Shown: positions 16,191 through 24,990, counted from the stretch's first letter. The stretch is 64,000 nt of DNA from Spirulina sp034932185 (GCF_034932185.1 NZ_JAYGHW010000067.1:1-64000); one strand, 5' to 3'. Notes: generated from the sequence alone by a model not told the origin. A program made the numbers and translations.

Positions 16191-17663
16191 ATGGAAATCG
16201 TAGAAATACTCCTGCTCATTTTCTTGGGCATTATTAGTTACCTTATCGTGAAGCGTACCGTGGCACAGTTGACGGATACGCCGATTTGGTTGCTCTGGGC
16301 GACACTGATGGCCCCTCCGGTATTTTTGTCCCTGTGGTTGGTGATTATGGGGGATGATCAACCCCTGCCGTTGGTGGTAGCGCTGCTGCCGTTTATTGTT
16401 TGTACGATACTTTACTGGTGGTTGATCCAACGGGGGCGGAAAACTTCCGTGGAGCCGAAGGCAGCGATCGCTCTAACTGAACCCGACTCCAACCAGAAAC
16501 CCACGAACCCCAACCCCCTCACCGCTGAGGAGGAAAAAAGCTTACGCAATTGCTTCCCATGGGGGATTTATTACCTCCAAGCGGTGGACTATCGCCCCCA
16601 AGCGATCCTCTGTCGGGGGCGGTTGACCACTAATCCAGAGGTGGCCTATGAGAAGGTGCGGGAAAATGTCGAATCAAAATTTGGCGATCGCTTCCTGCTC
16701 ATTTTCCAAGAAGGCCAACCGAACAAGCCTTTTTTCGCCCTCGTTCCCAACCCCTGGAACAAAACCCAAACCGAACGCCATCAAGAACCCCTCCACCGTC
16801 CCCTCTGGGCCAGCGCTTTATTTCTGATTACCCTCTTCACCACAACGGTCATCGGCATTGAGTTTGCGGGCATCGCCCTAAAGCAAGTTCAAACAGAACC
16901 CATCCTCTTGCTTCAGGGGTTGAGCTATAGCTTGCCCCTCTTGCTCATTTTAGGGGTGCATGAATTTAGCCACTATGGAGCCTCCCTCTATTACCAAGTC
17001 CGGACGACGCTCCCCTATTTCATCCCGATGCCCTTCTTGCTGGGAACCTTTGGGGCCTTTATCCAAACGCGATCGCCCATGCCCCACCGTCGCGCCCTCT
17101 TTGACATTGCCTTTGCGGGGCCCATTGGCGGCTTTCTCCTCGCCCTGCCGTTGTTAATCTGGGGGCTACACCTTTCCACCCCCGTCCCCCTTGAGGAAAC
17201 CTCCAGCTTATTAAACTTCAAATCCCTTGACCCCCGCTTTTCCTTCTTGATGGCGGTGCTGAGTAAAGTCACCCTAGGGTCTGAATTTGGTGCAGATATG
17301 GCGATTCAACTCCATCCCATCGCCGTTGCGGGCTATTTAGGCATCATCATCACCGCTTTAAATTTAATGCCCGTCGGCCAATTGGATGGGGGGCATATTG
17401 TCCATGCCATGTTTGGCCAACGCATGGCCATGGGCATTGGTCAGATTGCCCGGTTATTAATGTTGATTTTGGGGTTTGTGCGCTCTGAGTTTATTATTTG
17501 GGCCATTTTCCTGCTCTTTATGCCCAACATGGATGAGCCGGCCCTCAATGATGTGACGGAACTCAACCAAGGCCGAGATCTGTTAGGGTTGGCGGCCTTA
17601 ACGCTGTTGGTGGTCATTTTATTGCCCCTCCCCGGTGGTGTGGCCCAATGGTTGCAGGTTTAA
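16191..17663 (+). CDS. site-2 protease family intramembrane metalloprotease (M50)
   Basis: 490 aa. Two N-terminal membrane segments, a soluble region (about 75-200), then a multi-span core. Zinc motif HEFSH at residues 257-261, and the second metal motif NLMPVGQLDGGH from residue 391 with Asp399. This matches the cyanobacterial/plastid EGY-type S2P family, which lacks a PDZ domain and cleaves membrane substrates such as anti-sigma factors. ATG at 16191. The promoter region is shared with the divergent gene at 16167. Substrate not inferable. Confidence 0.9.
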   Translation: MEIVEILLLIFLGIISYLIVKRTVAQLTDTPIWLLWATLMAPPVFLSLWLVIMGDDQPLPLVVALLPFIVCTILYWWLIQRGRKTSVEPKAAIALTEPDSNQKPTNPNPLTAEEEKSLRNCFPWGIYYLQAVDYRPQAILCRGRLTTNPEVAYEKVRENVESKFGDRFLLIFQEGQPNKPFFALVPNPWNKTQTERHQEPLHRPLWASALFLITLFTTTVIGIEFAGIALKQVQTEPILLLQGLSYSLPLLLILGVHEFSHYGASLYYQVRTTLPYFIPMPFLLGTFGAFIQTRSPMPHRRALFDIAFAGPIGGFLLALPLLIWGLHLSTPVPLEETSSLLNFKSLDPRFSFLMAVLSKVTLGSEFGADMAIQLHPIAVAGYLGIIITALNLMPVGQLDGGHIVHAMFGQRMAMGIGQIARLLMLILGFVRSEFIIWAIFLLFMPNMDEPALNDVTELNQGRDLLGLAALTLLVVILLPLPGGVAQWLQV

Positions 17664-17673
17664 ACGACCCCAC

Positions 17674-17694
17674 CCCCTAGGGGATGGGGTATAG
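17674..17694. terminator. GC-rich hairpin between convergent genes
   Basis: ACCCCACCCCC-TA-GGGGATGGGGT forms a near-perfect stem just after the site-2 protease stop and before the pmbA stop on the other strand. It has no T run, so it is at best a weak bidirectional terminator. Confidence 0.4.
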
Positions 17695-17734
17695 CAACGT
17701 TTGGGAGGGGGCAACCGTTGCGCCGTCCGTTGGC

Positions 17735-19075
17735 TTATTCCCCCGTCACCGAAACATCATCCACCCAAACGCGGGGGCAAATCCCCCCAGGGGTGAGTTC
17801 TGGGGTGGTTTCGATATAGGCGATCGCCTTGAGCAGTTCCCGGAAATCCCCGGCAATCGTTGCTGCATCGACGCTGACCTTCTCCCCTTTATTCACCAAC
17901 CAACCATCAAAGGGCAGTGAAAACGAACCCTGGAGCGCACTCACCCCCGCATGGAGGGCGCTGAGGTCATCAATGAGCAGAACATTTTCCGCCGTGGCCA
18001 GATCGTATTGGGGATCGACGGTTTTACCGGGGAGGACGTGGTAAAAGTGGGGGCTGACGCTGACTTTTGCGCCGATGTTGGCGTGGCCCGTGGGTTGGGC
18101 GTTAAGGCGTTTGGCGGTTCCGGCACTGTGGATAAAGCTGGTTAACACGCCATCGGTAATCAGGGGAACGGCGCGGGTAGGTGTGCCTTCGCCATCGAAG
18201 GTTTCTGCCCCCACATTTTCGGGGTGGAGGGCATCATCAACGAGGGAAAGGAGAGGAGAGGCGATCGCCTGGCCGATGGATTCCGGGGTAGATAAACTTT
18301 GGTTATCTAAAACACTTTGGGCATTAAAGAGGTTAGAAAAGGCCCCTAAAAGGCTCAGGAATGCTTCCCCGGAAAAAACAACGCGGTATTTCCCGGAGGG
18401 AATTTTTTGATAATTGAGATGGCTGATGGTTTTGGCGCTGGCTTCTTGGATGCAGTGGGCGATCGCCAAACTTTCCAACCCCGCACTCATGCGAAAACTC
18501 CCCGCACTGCGGGGCTTTTTCCCCTCCTGTTCCGTCTTGCTATAAAGATAAACTGAAGCATAGGTGCGTTCTTCAGACCGTACCGCCCCGCTACTATTGA
18601 GATAAAACCGCTCAATTTCCTGTTGAGACAGGCCGTTATAGGGAACACTATGGATGGCAGGATGGGCCGCTAGCAGTTGCTTTTCCGCATCAACCAGGGC
18701 AGAGATCAGGTCAGTGACCGGGGCAGGTTGGGCCTTGGCAGTATTAACAGCAGGAAGGGGAGCGGTGGCTTCGGGGCTGAAGTCGGGGATATGGTCTTTG
18801 ACACCAAATGTGCTAGCTTCCTGAGCCGTTTTGAGGGCCAATTCAATGCCAACGGGATCAACATTCGTAGTGCTGGTTACGCCCATCGTGCCTTGATCGT
18901 TCCAAACGCGAACGATGACGCTGGAGCGGTTGGAGGCTTTCACCTGTTTGGGTTCGCCTTGATCAACCTGGACGCTAATGCCATCGGTATTGGCACCATA
19001 AACATCATATTTATGAATCCCCAATTTTTGGGCAATTTCTTGGGTGTATTGGGCGAGTTTTTGTGTTTGTACCAT
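17735..19075 (-). CDS. pmbA: TldE/PmbA family metalloprotease subunit
   Basis: 446 aa. The partner of TldD in a heterodimeric zinc protease that processes peptides (microcin B17, CcdA in enterobacteria). Family blocks seen: DGISVQVDQGEPKQVKASN near the N-terminus, VIVRVWNDQGTMGVTSTTN, FDGEGTPTRAVPLITDGVLTSF in the centre, and a C-terminal FSLPFDGWLVNKGEKVS. It lacks the HExxxH motif, as TldE does. ATG at 19075. It lies downstream of tldD on the same strand but is separated from it by a Uma2 gene. Confidence 0.9.
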   Translation of the reverse strand: MVQTQKLAQYTQEIAQKLGIHKYDVYGANTDGISVQVDQGEPKQVKASNRSSVIVRVWNDQGTMGVTSTTNVDPVGIELALKTAQEASTFGVKDHIPDFSPEATAPLPAVNTAKAQPAPVTDLISALVDAEKQLLAAHPAIHSVPYNGLSQQEIERFYLNSSGAVRSEERTYASVYLYSKTEQEGKKPRSAGSFRMSAGLESLAIAHCIQEASAKTISHLNYQKIPSGKYRVVFSGEAFLSLLGAFSNLFNAQSVLDNQSLSTPESIGQAIASPLLSLVDDALHPENVGAETFDGEGTPTRAVPLITDGVLTSFIHSAGTAKRLNAQPTGHANIGAKVSVSPHFYHVLPGKTVDPQYDLATAENVLLIDDLSALHAGVSALQGSFSLPFDGWLVNKGEKVSVDAATIAGDFRELLKAIAYIETTPELTPGGICPRVWVDDVSVTGE

Positions 19076-19095
19076 GGTTTTGAAGTTAGATAAAT

Positions 19096-19692
19096 TTAGG
19101 GAGCAAACGGGTTTAAACAGGCAAAAATTTCCTCAACACTGAGGTTTTGATCTGCCATAAACAGAGTAGGCACAATGGCCGCATTACTCCAAGTTTGTGG
19201 CTGTTGGTTTGGCTGAAAACTGATCAGGATTTTCTCGCTCGGATCGAGTAACCAGCCCAGCTTTGTCCCGTAATTGAGACAAAAGAGTAGGTTATCAATC
19301 ACCCGACTGGGACTTTGGGCGGGGGATAAAATTTCAATCGCCCAATCAGGGGCGATCGCAAAATCATTGGCAATTTCTCCCGCCCCATCACGGGGCAACC
19401 GCTCCCATCCAAATACACTAATATCTGGAACAAGGGAGCGTTGGGCTTGCCCTTGCGGAGCAATATCGCCCAAAGTACAGCGCAACTCTGGAAAGGCCAA
19501 ATAGGTTTGGGTGGGAATTCCCCGTTGATTGAGCCAAGCAATCAGCCACCCTTGCAAAACACTGTGTTTTCCTTTTGGCATCGGTTTGGGATAGAGATGG
19601 CCGGCAACATATTCAGTAGCAGGCTTGGTTTCCGGTTGAGCGAGGAAGTCCGAGAGGGAGAGGCTGGGGGATGCGGTGAGAGGAGTAGCCAT
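19096..19692 (-). CDS. Uma2 family endonuclease (DUF820)
   Basis: 198 aa. PD-(D/E)XK-fold family. Motifs: SDFLAQPETKPATEYVAGHL, SLVPDISVFGWERLP with the conserved PDI, DWAIEILSPAQSPSRVIDN with the catalytic Glu, and GTKLGWLLDPSEKIL. ATG at 19692 is preferred; the frame extends to a TTG at 19722. The gene sits between tldD and pmbA, 20 bp before pmbA, and looks like an insertion into that pair. The GTAGGTGGGCA palindrome at 19711 is just upstream. Confidence 0.85.
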   Translation of the reverse strand: MATPLTASPSLSLSDFLAQPETKPATEYVAGHLYPKPMPKGKHSVLQGWLIAWLNQRGIPTQTYLAFPELRCTLGDIAPQGQAQRSLVPDISVFGWERLPRDGAGEIANDFAIAPDWAIEILSPAQSPSRVIDNLLFCLNYGTKLGWLLDPSEKILISFQPNQQPQTWSNAAIVPTLFMADQNLSVEEIFACLNPFAP

Positions 19693-19710
19693 AGTTGTTG
19701 ATCCTGAGGG

Positions 19711-19735
19711 GTAGGTGGGCAATGCCCACCCTGCG
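19711..19735. repeat. GTAGGGTGGGCA palindrome family copy
   Basis: GTAGGTGGGCAATGCCCACC followed by CTGC, an inverted repeat with a perfect GGTGGGCA/TGCCCACC core. A complete copy is at 22202-22226. Confidence 0.6.
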
Positions 19736-19740
19736 GGGGG

Positions 19741-21216
19741 TTAGCGACCGCCGACGGTGATGGAATCCACCTTAATATGGGGTTGACCCACGGTGACGTA
19801 GATGCTGCCACTGACTGAACCACAGAAACCGGGCGCAAGACTCAGATCCTCAGAACACATTGAAATCTTGTGCATGATGTCCTTCGCCTCACCGATCAGG
19901 ATCGCCCCCTTCAGCGGCTTCGTCACTTTCCCCTTCTCAATTAGGTAGGCCTCATCCACACCGAAATTAAACTCACCCGTCGGCCCCACACTGCCGCCCC
20001 CCATCTTCTTGCAATAAATACCGTGATCAATGGAGGCAAAAATGGCATCCAAACTGTAATCCCCCGGCGCAATGTAGGTATTGCGCATCCGGGAAGCGGC
20101 GGCGTAGTTGTAGCTTTGACGGCGGCCGCTGCCCGTGCGGGGGTGGCCCGTCCGCATTTGGCCGGCGCGATCGCTCAGGAAATTCTTCAAAATCCCATTC
20201 TCAATCAACAGCGTCCGCTGCGTCGGCATCCCCTCATCATCCATATCCAACGTCCCAAAGGCATCCTCCGATCGCCCCTCATCCCAAGCCGTCAGATTCT
20301 CATGGGCAATCTTTTCCCCCTTCTTGTCTAAGAACGGCGTAGTTTTGCGCTCAATTTGCGTCGTTTCCAACAAATGGCCACAGGCCTCATGGAAAATCAC
20401 ACCGCCAAAATGATTCGCCATCACAATCGGGTACGTCCCCGACTCCACATAATCGGCATAGAGCATCTGCCCTGCACTTTCGGCGATTTGGGCGGCCGCC
20501 TTTTGATAATTCCAATTGCGGAGGAAATCAGGATCACTGGTGTCCCCATCCCGCAAACCGTTCGAGGTGCGGTGTTCCCCATCGGCACAAAGCACATTGC
20601 AAGAGACCGATTGGGTGAGGCGAATATCCCGCGCAAACGTGCCATCACTGGCCGCCACCAGCACTTCCTGCCAATCCCGGAAAAATGCCGCCCGCCGTGC
20701 TTGGAGATGGCTGGTTTTTTTCTCCAGGCTGTCGGTGGTGGCCAGGAGAATATCCCCCATTTCTTGAATCGAGCTACATTCCGGCAACCACAGTTCTTTA
20801 TCCTTGGCCGTCGCATAGTCCCGCAACATTTCCAGATAAATTTCCGGGACGAAGGCATTGGGGCCGGGCAGATGGAGGCCGAGGATGGACAGGGCTTTTT
20901 CGAGGGCCGTTTTTAAGCCATTGAAAGATAGATCGTTAGTGCTAACGTAACAATCCCCCTTACCTAAAAAGACGCGAATCCCCGCCCCTGTGGTGAGGCT
21001 GGGGGAAATGCTGGTGATGCGATCGTCTTCTGCCAAGCAACTGATGTAGTTGACCCGTTCTAGGAAAAATTCGACAAAATCAGCCCCCGCTGCCCGGCCT
21101 AAACCGAGGAGTGTGGAGAGGGGAGCCTCCCAAGTACCATCAAACCGGGCAGGGGTAGCGAGGTGATAGTCAAGGCTGGGGAGTTCTTTCGTGATCAAGA
21201 GAGTGCTTGGAGACAT
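19741..21216 (-). CDS. tldD: TldD family zinc metalloprotease
   Basis: 491 aa. The catalytic subunit of the TldD/TldE protease. The zinc-binding motif HEACGH (HExxxH) appears in FGGVIFHEACGHLLETT, followed by DDEGMPTQRTLLIENGILKNF, GSGRRQSYNYAAASRMRNTYI and FNFGVDEAYLIEKGKVTKPL. ATG at 21216, normal length. Downstream on the same strand come a Uma2 gene and pmbA, probably one transcript. In enterobacteria TldD/E act in peptide maturation and degradation; the cyanobacterial substrate is unknown. Confidence 0.95.
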   Translation of the reverse strand: MSPSTLLITKELPSLDYHLATPARFDGTWEAPLSTLLGLGRAAGADFVEFFLERVNYISCLAEDDRITSISPSLTTGAGIRVFLGKGDCYVSTNDLSFNGLKTALEKALSILGLHLPGPNAFVPEIYLEMLRDYATAKDKELWLPECSSIQEMGDILLATTDSLEKKTSHLQARRAAFFRDWQEVLVAASDGTFARDIRLTQSVSCNVLCADGEHRTSNGLRDGDTSDPDFLRNWNYQKAAAQIAESAGQMLYADYVESGTYPIVMANHFGGVIFHEACGHLLETTQIERKTTPFLDKKGEKIAHENLTAWDEGRSEDAFGTLDMDDEGMPTQRTLLIENGILKNFLSDRAGQMRTGHPRTGSGRRQSYNYAAASRMRNTYIAPGDYSLDAIFASIDHGIYCKKMGGGSVGPTGEFNFGVDEAYLIEKGKVTKPLKGAILIGEAKDIMHKISMCSEDLSLAPGFCGSVSGSIYVTVGQPHIKVDSITVGGR

Positions 21217-21344
21217 AGGAGATGAATTGACATGGGTGATCAGCAGCGTCTCGCTTAGTCTAGCAAAATCCCTGGCTTAGAACTCTGCTCAAGAAGACTG
21301 TGGAGCGACCCCTTCTAGGCTAAGATGGGTGGATATCAAATGGA

Positions 21345-21400
21345 TATAAAGAGAATGCCTGCGGTCATTCTTCAATTTCTCCTTGCTGAGGAGATTTTTT
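21345..21400 (+). ncRNA. candidate short terminated RNA
   Basis: An AT-rich TATAAAG (about 21344-21350) is followed by a small hairpin, AGAATG-CCTGCGGT-CATTCT, and a rho-independent terminator, TCTCCT-TGCTG-AGGAGA with six T (21378-21400). No coding sequence fits. It could be a short sRNA or a terminated leader. The only support is structure. Confidence 0.35.
21378..21400 (+). terminator. rho-independent terminator
   Basis: A 6-bp perfect stem TCTCCT/AGGAGA with a 5-nt loop, followed by TTTTTT. No plus-strand gene precedes it; the upstream tldD gene runs the other way. Confidence 0.7.
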
Positions 21401-21406
21401 CAATGA

Positions 21407-21783
21407 CCCCCACCGGGCATCTGCCGAGGTGGGGGAGTGACCGGAGATAACCCGGTCGTAGCTGCGAATAGGCCACTCAGGTTAGTACGGCAACACTTCC
21501 GGTTGCTTCTCTAAATCGGATTATTTGTAAGGCCCTGGAATCTCAGGGAGTGGGGTCAGCCCAGAAACACCGTGCTAACTGGCTTAAGAGACCTGTAGTT
21601 TTGGAATTATCTTCCATTCAACTGGAAGCGCATTGACCAGTTCAGTGCTACGAGGGTTGAGCTACTTTATCGCGCCACGGGCATTTTGGTCAGTTGTCCG
21701 TAAAGATTGTCAGTCAGTGGGGTATTGAACCCCGCTGCCTGACGATTGTTTCCTCCCCCACCTGCGGTGCGAGGTGGGGGTTT
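21407..21783 (+). ncRNA. structured non-coding element, HEARO/omega-RNA-like candidate
   Basis: About 377 nt without a coding gene but dense in hairpins. It starts directly after ATGA (21403-21406) with CCCCCACC (21407-21414) pairing GGTGGGGG (21428-21435). Then: GACCGG/CCGGTC (21439-21457), GCAAC/GTTGC (21490-21506), CCCTG/CAGGG (21533-21548), TGGAA/TTCCA (21602-21616), AACTGG/CCAGTT (21620-21642), GTCAG/CTGAC enclosing GGGGT/ACCCC (21709-21743). A 9-bp CCCCCACCT/AGGTGGGGG hairpin with TTT (21755-21783) closes it. Insertion after ATGA and the multi-hairpin layout match what is reported for HEARO (IscB-associated) RNAs, including ORF-less ones; the identity is my inference. Confidence 0.45.
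21755..21783 (+). terminator. terminator-like hairpin before psbU
   Basis: A perfect 9-bp stem CCCCCACCT/AGGTGGGGG with an 8-nt loop and TTT. It ends 4 nt before the psbU ribosome site AAGGAG, so any transcript from upstream may stop here. Confidence 0.6.
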
Positions 21784-21799
21784 CCACAAGGAGATTTTT

Positions 21800-22183
21800 A
21801 TGAAACGATTAATCAATGGGCTATTGGTGATAGTGCTGGTGATGGGTGTGTTTTTCTGGGGTGCTCAACCGAGCCAAGCCGCAGAATCCACCTATCGCAA
21901 TAATGCGGATGTGATGCTACAAACGGAGTTTGGGGCGAAAATTGACCTGAATAATACCAATGTTCGGGCATTCCGCAAGTTGCGCGGTTTCTATCCGGTG
22001 TTGGCGCAAAAAATCGTCAGCAATGCGCCTTACAAGAATGTCAAAGATGTTTTGAACATTCCAGGACTGTCGGAAACCCAAAAGGAACGCCTCCAAGCCA
22101 ATTTAGATGCGTTTACGGTGTTGGATGCGGTGGATGTCTTCACGGAAGGAGACGATCGCCTCAATAACGGCATTTACGACTAG
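21800..22183 (+). CDS. psbU: photosystem II 12 kDa extrinsic protein PsbU
   Basis: A 127-aa precursor. It stabilises the oxygen-evolving complex on the lumenal face of photosystem II. Signal peptide MKRLINGLLVIVLVMGVFFW ending near SQAAES, then the PsbU helix-hairpin-helix-like core: KIDLNNTNVRAFRKLRGFYP, KIVSNAPYKNVKDVLNIPGL, and a C-terminal ending in DRLNNGIYD. ATG at 21800 with AAGGAG at 21788-21793. A strong terminator follows at 22242. The structured element at 21407-21783 sits immediately upstream, so the psbU promoter must lie inside or before it. Confidence 0.95.
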   Translation: MKRLINGLLVIVLVMGVFFWGAQPSQAAESTYRNNADVMLQTEFGAKIDLNNTNVRAFRKLRGFYPVLAQKIVSNAPYKNVKDVLNIPGLSETQKERLQANLDAFTVLDAVDVFTEGDDRLNNGIYD

Positions 22184-22201
22184 ATCCCCCCTAAACACCT
22201 G

Positions 22202-22226
22202 GTAGGGTGGGCAATGCCCACCCTAC
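22202..22226. repeat. GTAGGGTGGGCA perfect palindrome
   Basis: GTAGGGTGGGCA-A-TGCCCACCCTAC, 12-bp perfect arms around a single A. Related to 19711-19735. Confidence 0.7.
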
Positions 22227-22241
22227 GCTAGATCCCCCCTG

Positions 22242-22266
22242 CCCCCCTTAAAAAGGGGGGTTTTTT
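22242..22266 (+). terminator. psbU rho-independent terminator
   Basis: CCCCCCTT-AAA-AAGGGGGG-type stem followed by TTTTTT, 58 nt after the psbU stop. It is built from the same repeat unit found reversed at 3041-3072. Confidence 0.85.
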
Positions 22267-22277
22267 GTTGTGACCCT

Positions 22278-22328
22278 GTAGGGGCGTTGGTGTAAGCCTG
22301 TAGGGGCGAAAAATTTTTCGCCCCCACA
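22278..22328. repeat. long/short composite of the GGGGCGAAAAA family
   Basis: GTAGGGGCGTTGGTGTAAGC, CTGTAGGGGCGAAAAA, then TTTTTCGCCCCCAC, in the convergent gap between psbU and leuS. Confidence 0.7.
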
Positions 22329-22347
22329 CGCACATTTTGCCCCCACA

Positions 22348-24906
22348 TTAAGACCCAGGGGCGACGACGAAATTCACCAATTTACCGGGGACGACGATCA
22401 CCTTTTTCACCACCTGACCCTCTAGGTAGGGTTGGATTTTGGTAGAACTGCGGGCGTAAGCCTCTAATTCTGCTTTGGTGGCATTGGTGGGAACTTGGAT
22501 CAGATCCCGCTTTTTGCCCATCACCTGCACCACGAGGGGGATTTCATCCACCATCAAAGCATCAGGATCGGCAACGGGCCAAGGCTGTTGATGGATCGAG
22601 CCGGTTTGTCCCAACTCGTGCCACAGTTCTTCCGCTAAATGGGGGGCAAAGGGTGCTAAAAGGATCAGCAGGGTATGAATCCCCTCTTGATAAACGGAAG
22701 AGGTGAGATGATGGGTATCGCTGAGGGCGTTGCTCAGTTTCATTAATTCTGAAACAGCGGTATTAAATTGATAATCTCCTGCGAGGTCTTCGGAGATGGC
22801 GGCGATCGCCCCATGAATGGCCCGCCGTAACTCCTTCTCCCCCTTGCTCAATTCCCCCACTACCGAGGGAGTCACCCCTTGATAAGCCTGCACCAATCGC
22901 CACACCCGATTTAAAAACCGGAATTGCCCCTCCACATCCGCATCATCCCATTCCAGATCCTTCTCTGGAGGTGCTTTAAAGAGGATGAACATCCGGGCCG
23001 TATCTGCGCCATATTTCCCCAGCACCGCCTTGGGATCTACGCCGTTGTATTTCGACTTCGACATTTTTTCATAGAACGCCTCCAAGGGTTCCCCGGTTTC
23101 CGGGTCTTGGGGGTTGTTGCTATCCACCTGATCGGCGGGGATATATTTCCCCGTGATTGGATTTTTATAGGTGAGGGCCTGCACCATCCCCTGAGTGAGG
23201 AGGCGTTGAAAGGGTTCATTAATGGTGATCAGGTTGCGATCGCGCAACACCTTTGTAAAGAAGCGGGAATAAAGGAGGTGTAAAATCGCGTGTTCAATCC
23301 CCCCCACATACTGATCCACCGCCAGCCAATTTTGCGCCGCCTCCGGCGTGAACACCGCCTGATCATTCAACGCATCAGTATAGCGGAGGAAATACCAAGA
23401 GGAATCAATAAATGTGTCCATCGTGTCGGTTTCCCGTTTCGCCGGTTCCCCACAACTGGGGCAAGGCACATTCACCCAATCCGCCATTTTCGCCAAAGGG
23501 GAAGGGCCACGACCGGAAAACGCCACCTGTTCCGGCAACTTCACCGGCAAATCAGCATCGGGAACCGGAACCGTCCCACAACTGGGGCAATGGATCACCG
23601 GAATCGGACAGCCCCAATAGCGTTGCCGGGAAATCAGCCAATCCCGCAAGCGGTATTGAATCCGGGCCTTACCATAGCCTTGAGCCTCAGCATATTCAAT
23701 AATTTTCGTTTTTCCTGTTACCGAATCCGTGCCATCAAAGGAGCCAGAATTAACCATCAGCCCCGGCTCGGTATAGGCCTGCTCAAGAACCGCAGCGGCA
23801 TCCCCATCGGCGGGAATAATCACCGTTTTAATCGCTAAATTATTTTGGGTAGCAAAGGCAAAATCCCGCTGATCATGGGCGGGAACCCCCATCACTGCCC
23901 CCGTGCCATATTCATACAACACATAATCCGCAATCCAGATCGGCACTTCTTCCCCGGTAAAGGGATTAATCGCCATGCCCCCGGTGGGAATGCCCCGTTT
24001 GGGTTTATCTTCAGCGGTGCGATCCTGCTCGCTGGTTTGGGCGATTTCGGTAACGAATTGGTTCACGGCAGGGGTGCGATCGCCCCTCGTTACTTCAACC
24101 GTTAAAGGGTGTTCGGGGGCTAAAACCAAATAAGTCACGCCGTAGACCGTATCAGGGCGCGTCGTAAACACAGCAATTTTTTGATCCAGCCCGACAACGG
24201 GAAACTCTAAATAGGCCCCCACGGATTTGCCGATCCAATTTTCCTGCATCAACTTCACCCGCTCCGGCCAGCCGGTGAGCTGATCCAAATCCTGTAACAG
24301 GGCTTCGGCATAGTCGGTAATTTTTAAAAACCATTGGCGCAATAACTTACGCTCCACCTTCGCCCCCGATCGCCAGGATTTTCCCTCACTATCCACCTGC
24401 TCATTAGCCAGCACCGTCTGATCAATGGGATCCCAATTCACCGCCGCCTCTCTTTGGTAGGCCAGGCCCGCATCGAGGAATTGTAAAAACAGCCATTGCG
24501 TCCAGCGGTAGTAATCCGGGGCGCAGGTGGTGACTTCCCGATCCCAATCAATGGAGAGGCCCAATTCTTTCAACTGCTCCCGCATTTGGGCAATATTTTG
24601 CAGCGTCCAAGTAGCGGGAGGAATACCGCGATCGATGGCGGCATTTTCCGCCGGTAGCCCAAAGGCATCCCAGCCCATGGGGTGCAAAACCCGATAACCT
24701 TGCATCCGTTTTTGTCGGGCAATCACATCGGTAATCACATAGTTGCGCACATGGCCCATGTGGAGACTCCCTGAAGGATAGGGAAACATCGAAAGGGCGT
24801 AAAACTTTGGTTTTTGCCGATCCTCCCCAGTGCGGTCTAACCCCTGGTCAGCCCAAAACTGTTGCCATTTTGACTCAATCGCAGCGGCTTGATAGCGGGA
24901 TTCCAC
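22348..24906 (-). CDS. leuS: leucyl-tRNA synthetase
   Basis: Charges tRNA-Leu in the cytoplasm. 852 aa, bacterial type. Class I signatures HMGH (in SGSLHMGHVRNYVITD) and KMSKSKYNG, a CP1 editing domain with TGAVMGVPAHDQRDF, and a zinc-type insertion with cysteine pairs (CPSCGTVPVPD, CPSCGEP). The start codon is GTG at 24904-24906, supported by AGGAG 8 nt upstream (24915-24919 on the reverse strand); no ATG gives a better fit before MESRYQAAAIESKWQ. A dispersed repeat lies upstream at 24991. Confidence 0.95.
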   Translation of the reverse strand: MESRYQAAAIESKWQQFWADQGLDRTGEDRQKPKFYALSMFPYPSGSLHMGHVRNYVITDVIARQKRMQGYRVLHPMGWDAFGLPAENAAIDRGIPPATWTLQNIAQMREQLKELGLSIDWDREVTTCAPDYYRWTQWLFLQFLDAGLAYQREAAVNWDPIDQTVLANEQVDSEGKSWRSGAKVERKLLRQWFLKITDYAEALLQDLDQLTGWPERVKLMQENWIGKSVGAYLEFPVVGLDQKIAVFTTRPDTVYGVTYLVLAPEHPLTVEVTRGDRTPAVNQFVTEIAQTSEQDRTAEDKPKRGIPTGGMAINPFTGEEVPIWIADYVLYEYGTGAVMGVPAHDQRDFAFATQNNLAIKTVIIPADGDAAAVLEQAYTEPGLMVNSGSFDGTDSVTGKTKIIEYAEAQGYGKARIQYRLRDWLISRQRYWGCPIPVIHCPSCGTVPVPDADLPVKLPEQVAFSGRGPSPLAKMADWVNVPCPSCGEPAKRETDTMDTFIDSSWYFLRYTDALNDQAVFTPEAAQNWLAVDQYVGGIEHAILHLLYSRFFTKVLRDRNLITINEPFQRLLTQGMVQALTYKNPITGKYIPADQVDSNNPQDPETGEPLEAFYEKMSKSKYNGVDPKAVLGKYGADTARMFILFKAPPEKDLEWDDADVEGQFRFLNRVWRLVQAYQGVTPSVVGELSKGEKELRRAIHGAIAAISEDLAGDYQFNTAVSELMKLSNALSDTHHLTSSVYQEGIHTLLILLAPFAPHLAEELWHELGQTGSIHQQPWPVADPDALMVDEIPLVVQVMGKKRDLIQVPTNATKAELEAYARSSTKIQPYLEGQVVKKVIVVPGKLVNFVVAPGS

Positions 24907-24990
24907 GGTGTTTGCTCCTAGGGGTTAAATGGGACTGGTTTTCATTTTATGGCTTTTGGGGAGTGGGAAGTGGGGATCGGCAATTCCTCT

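Noticed and set aside
21407..21783. tmRNA, RNase P RNA, 6S RNA or group II intron as identity of the structured element
   Set aside because: No GAGGAAAGTCC-type RNase P core, no tmRNA acceptor or T-loop, and no domain V-like hairpin of an intron could be found.
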